Origin: an uncultured bacterium
GTDB lineage: Bacteria; Verrucomicrobiota; Lentisphaeria; Victivallales; UBA1829
DNA: 64,000 nucleotides
Assembly (NCBI GenBank): GCA_900549415.1
Contig: URNX01000002.1
Location: 62,001 to 126,000, forward strand
Direction of reading: 5' to 3'
Shown one piece after another: positions 45,601-54,101 of this stretch. The position numbers and the translations under genes were made by a program. The notes under the pieces were generated by a model. It worked only from the letters and a program-made list of their open reading frames with translations, did no database searches and was not told the DNA's origin. Numbering within the stretch: position 1 is the stretch's first letter; every line of letters begins with the position of its first letter.

Positions 45601-45639
45601 ATCCCTGGTCGGATTGGCTGCGAGTTCTATGATATTCAT
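42604..45639 (-). CDS. Large glycoside hydrolase, GH106-like
   Basis: A 1011-residue cytosolic-looking protein without a signal peptide. It starts with RPVPFWSWNDKLEAGELARQI, and HDAGIGGFFMHARGGL and WAYDENGWPSGFGGG follow, all typical of the GH106 alpha-L-rhamnosidase-like group. A candidate catalytic Glu is in GFFTDEPQISR, with GHMVCEDNYSSQL later. The barrel extends to about residue 500, followed by a flavodoxin-like segment and beta-sandwich domains with a galactose-binding-like fold near the C-terminus (LNGTKLGTIRRPDYSLDI). GH106 removes alpha-rhamnose, for example from pectin. The lack of a signal peptide would require imported oligosaccharides. The family call is good; substrate is inferred. 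Confidence 0.82.
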   Translation of the reverse strand: MNIIELAANPTRDYRPVPFWSWNDKLEAGELARQIELMHDAGIGGFFMHARGGLLTDYLSDDWFDVTKAAIHAAEKCGMNPWAYDENGWPSGFGGGIVNGLGLEYQQKYLRWRKISPADLAGAEHKIAVYSLDCKRISEEEAKTQSEILLFYFDVNPYYVDTLDRKVTEKFLEVTHQEYFNRLSESERKEMQGFFTDEPQISRNGIPWSFIYESEYRAAYDEELLDVLPALFFKTDRFERTRWRFWRLTTRLFMNNFMKPIHDWCTAHGWKLTGHMVCEDNYSSQLTSNGAVMPMYQYFHIPGMDALGRGMVSVATTLQLASAAAQAGLNQILSETFALCGWAVDFADLKWLYQWQTVHGINLLCQHLEGYSLRGIRKRDYPASLFIHQPWWEHYRPFNDAFSRVGVMLANGEIRTNVLLLHGISTAHIFHDETREATEHYMLYSANFEDLSQALESAHINHHYGDETLMELYGSVQNGRLVIGKQSYSLVLLPKLMNLSPKQAELLAEFVRQGGKILGVQNDLDPHFYLGGELADDLPLLKEIQWFDSSEAMIREAAKLADPIAVPLKGTAADQITAPDCQAKKIHVARRYFSNLDGKPARLYYYVNIERFESFETELYLDAAGVEAFDPETGKIVPVYFEKTAQGLKVPHRFEPAGAFMLLARDTETESAKPVVHPEKSLALKPEYRIAEVSENLLTLDYCGYEADGKKISDHEYVLSVQDKLLTYERDVDTVLTYEFTVGETFPAGTPLTLLIERPERYEISVNGKPVSNTPEGFFADKAFERIAIGNAVVKGRNVIRLHTTFHQPPETYRGIAASRVFESEKNKLAFDSEIEAVYICGNFGVATAAPFRDLERNGERCAGPFTLEAQPETADIRHLEQSGFPFFAGKIALEQTVDVENGKESEPCRIAFNYVFANIAELELNGTKLGTIRRPDYSLDIPAGVLKAGTNTLRITLVNSLRNMLGPFHKEEGELFGVGPASFYKDPGVFCPKGAPDWNSEYCFLRFGCD

Positions 45640-45675
45640 GAAAAATCCTTTGTTGAGTTGAGTGCTTCAAAGGAT

Positions 45676-45703
45676 AATATATCATAGCGTACGGGTGAAT
45701 CAA
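45676..45703 (-). promoter_or_regulatory. Putative sigma-70 promoter of the GH106-like gene
   Basis: On the minus strand TTGATT (45703-45698), a 16-base spacer and TATATT (45681-45676) lie about 36 bases before the start codon. Confidence 0.6.
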
Positions 45704-45722
45704 CCCCGAATTGGAGGTTTCT

Positions 45723-46196
45723 TCAGATTTTTGCGGAAAATTTACGCCGCAATCCCTCGTAGACAGCCACGGCAACCGAGTTCGCAAGATTCAGACTGCG
45801 GTTGAAATTGCCGGGCATCGGGATTGTGTAGAAGTTTTCCGGATAACGGTCGTGGTACTCCTGCGGCAGACCATGCCCTTCGCTTCCGAAAACGAGAAAC
45901 GCCCCGGGTTCCATCGGACAGTCCCAGTAGAGTTTTTTCGCTTTGGTGGAGAAAAAATAGAGCGGGGCGCCGTTCGCTGTTTTCAGCAGGTCGTTCCAGT
46001 CCGGATGACGCTGAAAGTCCACATGATGCCAGTAATCCATTCCGGCGCGGCGGACATACTTGTCTTCCAGAGAAAACGAGATCGGTTCCACAAGGTGCAG
46101 ACGGCATTCCGTGCAGCAGCAGATGCGTCCGATATTTCCAGTGTTCTGCGGAATTTCCGGTGCGACAAGCGTGACATGATAAAGCGGGTTTTCCAT
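45723..46196 (-). CDS. trmL: tRNA (cytidine/uridine-2'-O-)-methyltransferase TrmL
   Basis: A 157-residue SPOUT methyltransferase of the TrmL type, which methylates the 2'-OH of nucleotide 34 in tRNA-Leu. Motifs are HVTLVAPEIPQNTGNIGRIC at the N-terminus, VFGSEGHGLP, and the knotted C-terminal IPMPGNFNRSLNLANSVAVAVYE. Length and motif order match E. coli TrmL (157). It begins ten bases after the crcB stop and ends the galA-crcB-trmL group. Confidence 0.94.
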   Translation of the reverse strand: MENPLYHVTLVAPEIPQNTGNIGRICCCTECRLHLVEPISFSLEDKYVRRAGMDYWHHVDFQRHPDWNDLLKTANGAPLYFFSTKAKKLYWDCPMEPGAFLVFGSEGHGLPQEYHDRYPENFYTIPMPGNFNRSLNLANSVAVAVYEGLRRKFSAKI

Positions 46197-46206
46197 GAGA
46201 GTTCCT

Positions 46207-46587
46207 TCAGATGACGCGTCCGAGCGCGATTCCGGCGAATGCCGCGAGGCAGCCGGTGATGTTTTGTCCGATCAGATTCAGCGCGGCTTTTCCCCACGAA
46301 CCGGAGAGTGCCAGGTTGACGCTTTCCAGCATGAATGTGGAGAAGGTCGTGAATGCGCCGAGGAAGCCGATCATCAGGACGGGCAGCCACGGAGCAAGTC
46401 CCGGCAGACGGTTCTTCGCAAGCGCGAAGAGAAGACCGGCGAGAAACGCTCCGGCGATATTCACGGCGAATGTTCCGAACGGAAATGAAGCGGACCATGC
46501 CGATACCAGTTTCAGTCCCAGGTACCGGCAGAGGGTTCCGACCATGCCCGCAAACAGAATCAGCGGAATCAGCTTGAGAGCGGACAT
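46207..46587 (-). CDS. crcB: Fluoride ion channel CrcB/FluC
   Basis: A 126-residue protein with four transmembrane helices. Signature motifs are GTLCRYLG near the N-terminus, PFGTFAVNIAGAFLAGLL and the channel-lining GFLGAFTTFSTFMLE. These form a dual-topology dimer that exports fluoride. The start abuts the galA stop without a gap, and no fluoride riboswitch is visible upstream because that region is coding. Confidence 0.94.
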   Translation of the reverse strand: MSALKLIPLILFAGMVGTLCRYLGLKLVSAWSASFPFGTFAVNIAGAFLAGLLFALAKNRLPGLAPWLPVLMIGFLGAFTTFSTFMLESVNLALSGSWGKAALNLIGQNITGCLAAFAGIALGRVI

Positions 46588-48783
46588 TTATTTTGCCTTC
46601 AGATGATAGAGGACGCTGGACGCGTTTCCGCGCAGATCGGCGCTTGCGTTGATTCCGGCGTTCATGAAGGTGGCTCCATGTGCGGTGAAATCGCGTCCTT
46701 TGAGTGTGTACTTGCGCTCCGGATCAAGTCCGGGAATGCGGATGCGGATCACCGGCGACTGCGAGCAGGGATCGTTGAGTTTATGGACAACGGTCACAAG
46801 CGCCTCTTTCCTGTCGGCGGAGACCCAGCACCAGGCGGCGAGGTTGTCGAGTCCGAATCCTTCGGTGATGCGGTGGAAGGCTCCTTCGCGGATCAGGTCG
46901 TTGTATTTGTGATACTGTTTGACCTGCTCGCGGACCAGTTCGCTGTCTTCTTCGGAGAGTTTTGCAACGTCAAGTTCATATCCGAAGGTTCCGGCGAGTG
47001 CGATGTCACCGCGGAATTTGAAGGGCGTTGTGTTGCCGGTCTGGTGGTTCGGGCAGACGGAGACATGTGCGCCCATCGTGCCGCAGGGATAGAAGAGGGA
47101 GGTTCCGAGCTGAATCGGAATGCGCTCGACTGCATCGGAGTCGTCGCTGCACCAGATCTGCGGAACGTAGTAGAGCATGCCGGCGTCGAAGCGTCCGCCT
47201 CCGCCCGAACAGCCTTCAATGAGGAGATTCGGGAACTCTTTGATCAGGCGTTCGTGGAGGTCGTAGACTCCGAGGACATAACGGTGTGCGACTTCGCCCT
47301 GCTGTTCCGGCGGGAGGGCCGCGGAGTGGATTTCCGTGAGATTGCGGTTCATATCCCACTTGATGTACTCAATGTTCGCGGAATGCAGGATGCCGGAGAT
47401 CGTTTCGAAGAGATAATCGACGACCTCCTTGCGGGACATGTCGAGAACCATCTGGGTGCGTCCGATGGAGCGGGGTGCGTCCGGAACGGAGAGAACCCAG
47501 TCGGGATGCTCCTTGTAGAGTTCGCTTACTTCAGAGATCATTTCGGGCTCGAACCAGAGACCGAACTTCATGCCGAGTCTGTTGATTTTTTTGACGAGTT
47601 TGGAGAAATCACCGAGCTTTTCGGTGTTGACAAACCAGTCGCCGAGAGATGTGTGGTCGTCGTTGCGCTTGCCGAACCAGCCGTCGTCGAGAACGAGCAT
47701 TTCGATGCCGAGTTTGGAGGCGGCTTTGGCGATGTCGTAAATCTTGTCGTCGTTGAAATCGAAGTAGGTTGCTTCCCAGTTGTTGACGAGGATCGGGCGT
47801 TTGACGTGTTTCCAGGGGCTGCGGATGACATGGTTCATGAGGAACGCATGGCTCTGCGCGGAGAGACCGCCGAAGCCGTTTGCGGAGAAGAGCAGGAGCG
47901 CTTCGGGGGAATTGAATTCTTCGCCCGGATTGAGGTTCCAGGTGAAGTTTTCGCGGTTGATGCCGAGCATTGCGCGGGTGGATTCGTATTCATCGACTTC
48001 CACTTCAACGGCGTAGCTGCCGCTGTAAAGGAGGAGCATCCCGTAGACATCGCCGTGAAGTTCATTTGCGTTTTTTTCAGCGAAAACAACGCCGGGGTTG
48101 TACTGGTGTCCGGTGGAGCCGCGGGCGCTGCGGAAGCCCTGCATCCCGGGCTGAAGCGGAGTGCGGACGGCGTGGCGCTCGCGGGCCCATTTGCCCTGAA
48201 GATAGAGCATGTCGAAGGAGGCTGAATCGAAATCCAGCTCCGCGCTCATGAGCTTTTCAATGCGGATTGTCTGTCCGGTCGGATTGACGACTTTCACCGA
48301 ACGTGCAATGACATCGGAGTCGGCAAAGATAGAGTAGCGGAGAACGATTTCCGCGCCGGAGAAGCTGTCGGCGAGAGTGATTTCGAGAGTCTGAACCTCT
48401 TTTTCCGGAGCGAAACTGGCGGGAAGTCCGGGCAGGGGGGCTTTGCCTTTTGTGATGACATGGCTCTTGTAGACTGCGGAAGTGACGGCGGTTCCGTTTT
48501 CCTTGCGGAGAGCGAGAGCGGCATTGTGAAAGTCGCCGGAACCGAACGCCGTATATTCGAGACATGCGATGTTGAGGGAATCGTCGGGCGTCAAACCTTC
48601 CGGATGGGGAGAGAAGGCGCGGTCGAAGCGATGGGCAAAACCGGAAACATCATCGTCTTTTCCGAGAGCCGCGCCGTAGTAGAGGTGACGGAGTTCTCCT
48701 GCGGGACCGATCATCATGGCGTAGGATACGTTTTCGGTATCCAGGCGGAACGTTTTATTTTTTTTGCTGAAAGAGATCTGCAT
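46588..48783 (-). CDS. Alpha-galactosidase, GH36
   Basis: The start is ATG 48783 (731 residues, typical for GH36), with AAGGA upstream; an upstream TTG is less likely. The N-terminal beta-supersandwich is followed by a barrel with VLDDGWFGKRNDD, the nucleophile D477 in YIKWDMNR and the acid/base D547 in WCSDDSDAVER. These positions nearly equal those of tetrameric Geobacillus AgaA (D478/D548). No signal peptide is present, so it should act on imported oligosaccharides such as melibiose, raffinose or galactomannan fragments. It is the first gene of a group with crcB and trmL. Confidence 0.95.
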   Translation of the reverse strand: MQISFSKKNKTFRLDTENVSYAMMIGPAGELRHLYYGAALGKDDDVSGFAHRFDRAFSPHPEGLTPDDSLNIACLEYTAFGSGDFHNAALALRKENGTAVTSAVYKSHVITKGKAPLPGLPASFAPEKEVQTLEITLADSFSGAEIVLRYSIFADSDVIARSVKVVNPTGQTIRIEKLMSAELDFDSASFDMLYLQGKWARERHAVRTPLQPGMQGFRSARGSTGHQYNPGVVFAEKNANELHGDVYGMLLLYSGSYAVEVEVDEYESTRAMLGINRENFTWNLNPGEEFNSPEALLLFSANGFGGLSAQSHAFLMNHVIRSPWKHVKRPILVNNWEATYFDFNDDKIYDIAKAASKLGIEMLVLDDGWFGKRNDDHTSLGDWFVNTEKLGDFSKLVKKINRLGMKFGLWFEPEMISEVSELYKEHPDWVLSVPDAPRSIGRTQMVLDMSRKEVVDYLFETISGILHSANIEYIKWDMNRNLTEIHSAALPPEQQGEVAHRYVLGVYDLHERLIKEFPNLLIEGCSGGGGRFDAGMLYYVPQIWCSDDSDAVERIPIQLGTSLFYPCGTMGAHVSVCPNHQTGNTTPFKFRGDIALAGTFGYELDVAKLSEEDSELVREQVKQYHKYNDLIREGAFHRITEGFGLDNLAAWCWVSADRKEALVTVVHKLNDPCSQSPVIRIRIPGLDPERKYTLKGRDFTAHGATFMNAGINASADLRGNASSVLYHLKAK

Positions 48784-48814
48784 GTGGAGTCCTTGCTGTT
48801 TATTGTTTTTCAAT

Positions 48815-48842
48815 ACTATACACGATTCCCGGCGGAAATCAA
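48815..48842 (-). promoter_or_regulatory. Putative sigma-70 promoter of the alpha-galactosidase gene
   Basis: On the minus strand TTGATT (48842-48837), a 16-base spacer and TATAGT (48820-48815) lie about 31 bases before the ATG. Confidence 0.6.
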
Positions 48843-48949
48843 AGGGGAAAATATTATTTATGAAAAATCATGCGGGAAGCGGCTAACATAATTGATGATT
48901 TGACGTCGAAAATGAAAAATTCAGCTTGAAAAAACGGTTTTTTATATTA

Positions 48950-48958
48950 TGTTATACT
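48950..48958 (+). promoter_or_regulatory. Extended -10 promoter element upstream of the sigma factor gene
   Basis: TGTTATACT on the plus strand is an extended -10 (TGn then TATACT) about 90 bases before the sigma factor start. No clear -35 is present. The leader between contains no recognised structure. Confidence 0.4.
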
Positions 48959-49049
48959 AAACTGTTAAGGTAGACTTGAAGAAAAGCGCCGGAACAGTCT
49001 GCATTTTTTATGATGAAATGCGGGAACATTTTTACCGGGGAATTGTCTT

Positions 49050-49673
49050 ATGCCCGTAGCAGCAGATAAAGAAATTGAAATAGTACGCGAGACCGCAGAG
49101 CTGATTCAGAGCTTCAAGGCGGGTGACAAGGCGGCGTTTGACCGTCTGGTTACCTTGTATGCGCCGAAACTTTACCGGACAGCATACGGGCTTCTGAATT
49201 CGAAGCAGGATGCTGAGGAAGTTGTCCAGGACGCATTTGTCCGGGCGTTCCGTGCGCTGGACGGTTTTCGCGGAGATTCCAGTTTTGAAACCTGGATGCA
49301 GCGGATTGTGATCAATCTTTCCCGCAACAAGTTCCATTGGAACCGGCGCCGCGGCGAAGGGCTGATGACAAGTATTTCGGAAACGGTCGATGAGACCGGA
49401 GAAGAACGGATCATAGCGCTGCCCGATGAGCGGGAGAGACCGGACACGAAGCTTGAGAACGAGGAGCTGGAGAAGAATGTGCTCCGCGGATTGCAGGCTC
49501 TGCCGGAATCGCTCCGGGAAACGATGATCCTGCGGCATGTGAACGATATGCCGTATGAAAAAATAGCGGAGCAGCTGGAATGCAAAATCGGAACGGTGAA
49601 ATCGCGTCTTGCGCGGGGCAGGGAACTGCTGAAATCCTATCTTGTCGCGCTCGATCATTCTGCGCGTCCCTGA
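49050..49673 (+). CDS. ECF-type RNA polymerase sigma factor (RpoE-like)
   Basis: A 207-residue sigma-70 family protein with only regions 2 and 4. Region 2 (about residues 20-95) includes DAEEVVQDAFVRAFRALDGF and FETWMQRIVINLSRNK. Region 4 (about 145-200) has LPESLRETMILRHVNDMPYEKIAEQL and GTVKSRLARGRELL. It directs polymerase to a specific promoter set, probably for envelope stress. The gene directly downstream encodes a zinc-finger anti-sigma factor, and a MacAB transporter follows, a likely target. GGGGAA before the ATG is a modest ribosome-binding site. Confidence 0.94.
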   Translation: MPVAADKEIEIVRETAELIQSFKAGDKAAFDRLVTLYAPKLYRTAYGLLNSKQDAEEVVQDAFVRAFRALDGFRGDSSFETWMQRIVINLSRNKFHWNRRRGEGLMTSISETVDETGEERIIALPDERERPDTKLENEELEKNVLRGLQALPESLRETMILRHVNDMPYEKIAEQLECKIGTVKSRLARGRELLKSYLVALDHSARP

Positions 49674-49732
49674 TTCCGGAATGCCGCGTCCGCGGTGCAA
49701 ATGAATCCCATTCTTTTTTAAGGAGCTGAATT

Positions 49733-50590
49733 ATGGAATCCCCCATGCCGGAAAACATGAAATGCCCGGATCCGGAAACGCTTTCCGCCGTCTATGACGG
49801 AGAGTGCGGCGACCAGAAAACCCTTTCTCATGTGCGGCAGTGTCCGCGCTGCAGCAAACACCTGGAAGAGTTGAAGGAGCTGACGCGTGTTCTTCATGCG
49901 GCTTTGGAACGGGAAACTCCGCCGGATATCGCAGAGCGCATTTTAGCCGGAGTTCAGTTGAAAAACAAAGAGCATAAACACCGCTTCAACCTGTATTCGC
50001 GTCCGATGGTGCTGCTGCGGGTTGCCGCGCTTGTTGCAATTCTCGGCGCGGTCGGCGTGCTGATCTGGAACGAAATGACGGAATCGGAAGAACCGGTTAC
50101 GCTTTCCCAGCGGGTTGCTTCGACAGCATCCCGGCCGTCGGAACTGAGCGAACCTGTCGCTGCTCCGGGGTATCGCAAACTCGGAGCGATTGATGTTTCC
50201 GAGCTTGCCGATGCCAGTTTTTCCAATATGCCGGTATCCGGTCCGCAGATTGTCCACGGGAAGAATCTGACACAGCTTCCGGTTGCGATTCCGGATAAAG
50301 TGGATCAGGTCTGGAGTGTGCCGGCCCGTTCCGCTTTCCGCGAGGAGAATGTGCAGAAGCTGGTTCGTGCGCTCGGCATTCCGGACGGCAATGTGGAGTT
50401 TCAGAAAAACGGAAATCAGTTTTCGGTGAGCTTCCGCGGAACAAAAATGCAGTCGGTCCGTTTTGTGCGGAGCTGCAAGGCGATAGGCTGTTCGCTGCTT
50501 TCCCCAGTCCAGCCGCAGCCGGAACAGGATCGTTTTGCCGGACACGCGGATTCGATGATCCGTTACAGTGCAACATTCATCCGCCGCTGA
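49733..50590 (+). CDS. Membrane anti-sigma factor with ZAS zinc finger
   Basis: A 285-residue protein with an N-terminal zinc-binding anti-sigma (ZAS) domain: HVRQCPRC gives the H-x3-C-x2-C motif at residues about 34-41. A single transmembrane helix (about residues 87-107) then separates it from a periplasmic domain of about 170 residues that I do not recognise. This layout fits a RseA/RsrA-like sensor which releases the sigma factor after a periplasmic signal. TAAGGAG at good spacing supports the ATG. A terminator follows, so the MacAB genes are a separate unit. Confidence 0.88.
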   Translation: MESPMPENMKCPDPETLSAVYDGECGDQKTLSHVRQCPRCSKHLEELKELTRVLHAALERETPPDIAERILAGVQLKNKEHKHRFNLYSRPMVLLRVAALVAILGAVGVLIWNEMTESEEPVTLSQRVASTASRPSELSEPVAAPGYRKLGAIDVSELADASFSNMPVSGPQIVHGKNLTQLPVAIPDKVDQVWSVPARSAFREENVQKLVRALGIPDGNVEFQKNGNQFSVSFRGTKMQSVRFVRSCKAIGCSLLSPVQPQPEQDRFAGHADSMIRYSATFIRR

Positions 50591-50610
50591 AACATTTTTC
50601 CTTTGAAACG

Positions 50611-50649
50611 AACCCCTCCGGAATTTTTCTGAAGGGGTTTTTCTTTTTC
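50611..50649 (+). terminator. Rho-independent terminator after the anti-sigma gene
   Basis: AACCCCT pairs with AGGGGTT around a loop of about 16 bases in which further pairing is possible, followed by a strong U-tract (TTTTTCTTTTTC). Confidence 0.75.
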
Positions 50650-50716
50650 TGAATCTTCCACACAATATTTTCCAGAATCCGGCGTTAATGAAGGTATAAT
50701 GAAGAGGAGATGATAT

Positions 50717-52033
50717 ATGAAAATTTTGAAACCTGTCATTGCTGTTGTGGTTCTTGCCGCGGTTGCGGGAGGAATCTGGTACTTTTTAAACTCGAAGGAT
50801 GCCGCACCAGGGAAGGTGAACTATTCGACCCAGGCGCTCGGGCGCGCCGATCTGGTGAAATCAATCAGCGCAACGGGAACCGTTGAGCCGGAGGAACTTG
50901 TGAATGTCGGTGCGCAGGTCAGCGGCAAAATCACAGTGTTCGAGAAGGATGCGGACGGGAAAGCGGTTGATTACGGTTCCCCGGTGAAGGAAGGCATGGT
51001 GCTTGCCCGGATCGACGATCTTGTCTACGATGCGGAGATGCGTTCTGCAGAGGCGCAGAAGCTCAAAGCAAATGCCGCGATCCTGAGTTCCAAAGCCAAC
51101 ATTGATCTTGCGAAGGCGAAACTTGTTCTCGCGAAGAACAACTGGGAACGCGCGCAGCGTCTGTATCCTCAGCATGCAATGGCAAAGAGCGATTATGACA
51201 ACTACAAGGCCGAGTTCGACGCCGCGACCGCGACGGTTTCCGTGAATGAAGCCGCGCTTGCGGAAGCCAACGCCTCGCTTGCAAGCGCGATTGCCTCCTA
51301 TGACAAGGCAAAGCGGAACCTTGAATACTGCACCATAACTTCCCCCGTCGACGGCGTAATTATCGACCGCCGGGTCAGTATCGGCCAGACCGTTGTTTCC
51401 AATATGAGCGCATCGAGTCTGTTTCTGATCGCGAAAGACCTGAAGCGGATGCAGGTTTGGGTTTCAGTCAACGAGGCGGATATCGGCTCGCTGAAACCGG
51501 GAATGCCGGTGGAGTTTACGGTCGACGCCTTCCCGAATGAGACGTTTGCCGGAAAGGTGCACAAGATCCGTTTGAATGCGACAATGTCGCAGAATGTCGT
51601 GACGTATGTGGTTGAGGTTTCGACGGACAATTCCAGCGGACGGCTGCTTCCGTATCTGACCGCGAATGTGAAGTTCATTCAGGAGCAGCGCAAAGGCGCG
51701 CTTGCCGCTCCGAATGCCGCGCTCCGGTTTGTCCCCGATGCCGCGAATCTTCCCGCACAGTATCGTGAAACGCTCTCGAAAGCGATCGGAATGCGCACGG
51801 GAAACACCCGAATCCTCTGGGTGCTTTCGGAGAACGGAATCCGTCCGGTTGAAGTCAAACTCGGTATGAACGACGGTATTCAGACGGAGATCGTTTCGGG
51901 TGATATCAAAGAGGGAGACGAGCTTGTCACCGGAACGGTTGCAGTTGCCGCCGCGCCGGGAAAAAATTCCGGAAATGCCGGCAGTCCGTTCCTTCCGAAA
52001 CCGCCGCAGCATCCGGGCGCAAAGAAAAAATAA
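50717..52033 (+). CDS. MacA-like periplasmic adaptor (RND/MFP family)
   Basis: A 438-residue adaptor with an N-terminal anchor (residues 7-25). The lipoyl halves are at ISATGTVEPEELVNVGAQVSGKI and ITSPVDGVIIDRRVSIGQTV, with an alpha-helical hairpin between (about 110-200, Ala- and Lys-rich). A beta-barrel and membrane-proximal domain follow (FTVDAFPNETFAGKVHKIRLN). These are typical MacA features. It works with the ATPase and permease encoded by the next two genes to move substrates through an outer-membrane channel. GAGGAG precedes the ATG. Confidence 0.93.
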   Translation: MKILKPVIAVVVLAAVAGGIWYFLNSKDAAPGKVNYSTQALGRADLVKSISATGTVEPEELVNVGAQVSGKITVFEKDADGKAVDYGSPVKEGMVLARIDDLVYDAEMRSAEAQKLKANAAILSSKANIDLAKAKLVLAKNNWERAQRLYPQHAMAKSDYDNYKAEFDAATATVSVNEAALAEANASLASAIASYDKAKRNLEYCTITSPVDGVIIDRRVSIGQTVVSNMSASSLFLIAKDLKRMQVWVSVNEADIGSLKPGMPVEFTVDAFPNETFAGKVHKIRLNATMSQNVVTYVVEVSTDNSSGRLLPYLTANVKFIQEQRKGALAAPNAALRFVPDAANLPAQYRETLSKAIGMRTGNTRILWVLSENGIRPVEVKLGMNDGIQTEIVSGDIKEGDELVTGTVAVAAAPGKNSGNAGSPFLPKPPQHPGAKKK

Positions 52034-52044
52034 GGAGGTGTGCC

Positions 52045-52746
52045 ATGCCTCTTATCGAACTCAAAGACATTCGGAAAACCTATTCGCTCGGAGAGATTGA
52101 CGTTCCTGTGCTGAAAGGAATCTCGCTCACGATCGACAAGGGGGAATACGTGGCGCTGATGGGCGCTTCCGGCTCGGGAAAGAGCACGCTGATGAATATT
52201 CTCGGCTGCCTGGACCGTCCGACGTCGGGGGATTATCTGCTTGACGGCGAAGAGCTGGGGCGCGCCTCTGGAGATCACCGCGCGATGGTGCGGAACCGCA
52301 AGATCGGTTTCGTGTTCCAGAGCTTCAACCTGCTTCCCCGGACAACGTCGCTGGACAATGTCATCATGCCGCTGGCTTATACTGCAAGCGGGCTTTCGCG
52401 CAAGGAGTGCCGCGAGCGCGGAATCGAAATGCTGAAACGGGTCGGGCTTTCCGAACGGATTTACCATTATCCCTCCCAGCTTTCGGGCGGACAGCAGCAG
52501 CGGGTGGCAATTGCGCGCGCTCTGATCAATCATCCGCCCGTGCTGTTTGCGGATGAACCGACCGGCAATCTTGATTCGCGCACCAGTGAAGAGGTGATGG
52601 AGATGTTCTCCGAACTGAACCGTGAAGGCATTACCGTGATCCTTGTTACACACTCGACGGAGATTGCAGATTTTGCGAAGCGGAGCATTCATATTCAGGA
52701 CGGTCTTGTCGTAAACGGCGAGTACCGGAAAGGAGGTTCGTTATGA
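52045..52746 (+). CDS. MacB/LolD-type ABC transporter ATP-binding protein
   Basis: A 233-residue ATPase with Walker A GASGSGKST, Q-loop VFQSFNLLPRTT, signature LSGGQQQR, Walker B VLFADEPTGNLD and H-loop VTHSTE. These are the hallmarks of the MacB/LolD/FtsE group of mechanotransmission ABC proteins. AAGGAGGTG before the ATG is a very strong ribosome-binding site, and the stop overlaps the permease start (ATGA). It is the motor of a tripartite export complex. Confidence 0.95.
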   Translation: MPLIELKDIRKTYSLGEIDVPVLKGISLTIDKGEYVALMGASGSGKSTLMNILGCLDRPTSGDYLLDGEELGRASGDHRAMVRNRKIGFVFQSFNLLPRTTSLDNVIMPLAYTASGLSRKECRERGIEMLKRVGLSERIYHYPSQLSGGQQQRVAIARALINHPPVLFADEPTGNLDSRTSEEVMEMFSELNREGITVILVTHSTEIADFAKRSIHIQDGLVVNGEYRKGGSL

Positions 52747-54101
52747 GCCTGATTTCAATTCTGTCAACTGCGCTGAAGGCTCTTTTGCGCAATCCGACGC
52801 GCGCCATGCTGACGACGCTCGGAATCGTGATCGGCATTGCGGCCGTCATTACGATGATGGAGATCGGCACCGGTTCTTCAAATTCGATTCGCGAATCCAT
52901 TGAAAAGATGGGGGCGAATGCGGTGATGGTCATTCCCGGAGCGGACCGGCGCGGCGGAGTTTCGAAAGGCTCGGGCTCGCAGATGTCTCTTACGCCGGAA
53001 GACTGTGAAGCGATCAACCGGGAGTGTCCCGCAGTCGCCGTTGCGGTTCCCGTGGTGAACGCGAACGGCAAGCAGGCGATTTTTTCCGGAACGAACTATC
53101 AGCCGAGCCGGATTCAGGGTTCCGCTCCAGAATTCTTCCAGATCCGCAACTGGACGATTGCGGAGGGACGCTTTTTCAATCAGCGGGAGGTCAACCGCCG
53201 GGCGCGGGTCTGCGTGGTCGGTTCGACAATCGTTCGCGAACTGTTCAAAGGGATTTCCCCGATTGACTGCGAGATCCGCATTGCCAACACCGCATTCAAA
53301 GTGGTCGGTGTGCTTCAGACCAAAGGCGCAAACATGGTCGGCATGGATGAGGACGATGTGATTGTTCTCCCGTGGACTACGGCACGTCTGCGTCTGACCG
53401 GACTCAAGACCGGAACGGCGACGAGCACGACGAGTACCGCGGCGACTTCTCCCTCCGCGCTTTATCCGGGTGAGGGGGTTGCGCTCTATCCTGATCCCGT
53501 CGACACAATGGCGGATGATACGCTGCTGGTTCCGAAATTCATCCATATCGACCAGATTCTGCTGACCGCAGTTTCTCCCGCCAAAGTGAATGAGGCGATC
53601 AACGAGGTGACGGCGCTTCTGCGGGAGCGTCACCGTCTGAAAGCGAATCAGGATGACGATTTCCATATCCGCAACTCTGCAGAGTTCATGAAGATGCTGA
53701 CCGGGACATCGTCGGTTATGACGAATCTGCTGCTTGGCGTTGCGCTGATTTCTCTGATTGTGGGAGGAGTCGGCATCATGAACATCATGCTTGTTTCGGT
53801 GACGGAGCGTACTCGTGAGATTGGATTGCGCATGGCGGTCGGAGCGCGGTCGCGCGATATCCTGCGGCAGTTCCTTGTGGAGTCGATCGTGCTCTGCCTT
53901 ATCGGCGGCATTCTGGGAATTCTGATCGGACACGGCGCGGCGGTTCTGGTGAATCATTACCTGAACTGGCCGGTGGAGTCGAGTCCCGCAGCGGTTGCGG
54001 CGGCGGTGTTCGTCTCGGCGTTTGTGGGAATCGTGTTCGGGTTCTATCCCGCGTGGAAAGCATCGCGTCTCGACCCGATCGAAGCTTTGCGCTACGAGTG
54101 A
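52743..54101 (+). CDS. MacB-type ABC permease
   Basis: A 452-residue membrane protein with one N-terminal helix (residues about 20-42), a large periplasmic domain and three C-terminal helices. LRNPTRAMLTTLGIVIGIAAVITMM, then GGVGIMNIMLVSVTERTREIGLRMAVGAR and YPAWKASRLDPIEALRYE are classic MacB/FtsX family motifs. It probably exports a peptide, lipid or antibiotic with the adaptor and ATPase. The gene end abuts the convergent GntR gene without spacing. Confidence 0.95.
   Translation: MSLISILSTALKALLRNPTRAMLTTLGIVIGIAAVITMMEIGTGSSNSIRESIEKMGANAVMVIPGADRRGGVSKGSGSQMSLTPEDCEAINRECPAVAVAVPVVNANGKQAIFSGTNYQPSRIQGSAPEFFQIRNWTIAEGRFFNQREVNRRARVCVVGSTIVRELFKGISPIDCEIRIANTAFKVVGVLQTKGANMVGMDEDDVIVLPWTTARLRLTGLKTGTATSTTSTAATSPSALYPGEGVALYPDPVDTMADDTLLVPKFIHIDQILLTAVSPAKVNEAINEVTALLRERHRLKANQDDDFHIRNSAEFMKMLTGTSSVMTNLLLGVALISLIVGGVGIMNIMLVSVTERTREIGLRMAVGARSRDILRQFLVESIVLCLIGGILGILIGHGAAVLVNHYLNWPVESSPAAVAAAVFVSAFVGIVFGFYPAWKASRLDPIEALRYE

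Noticed and set aside
46588..46700. Fluoride riboswitch upstream of crcB
   Set aside because: crcB abuts galA and the upstream sequence is coding; no crcB-motif aptamer pattern was found.
46603..48225. Plus-strand frame of 540 codons
   Set aside because: Antisense to the GH36 alpha-galactosidase gene.
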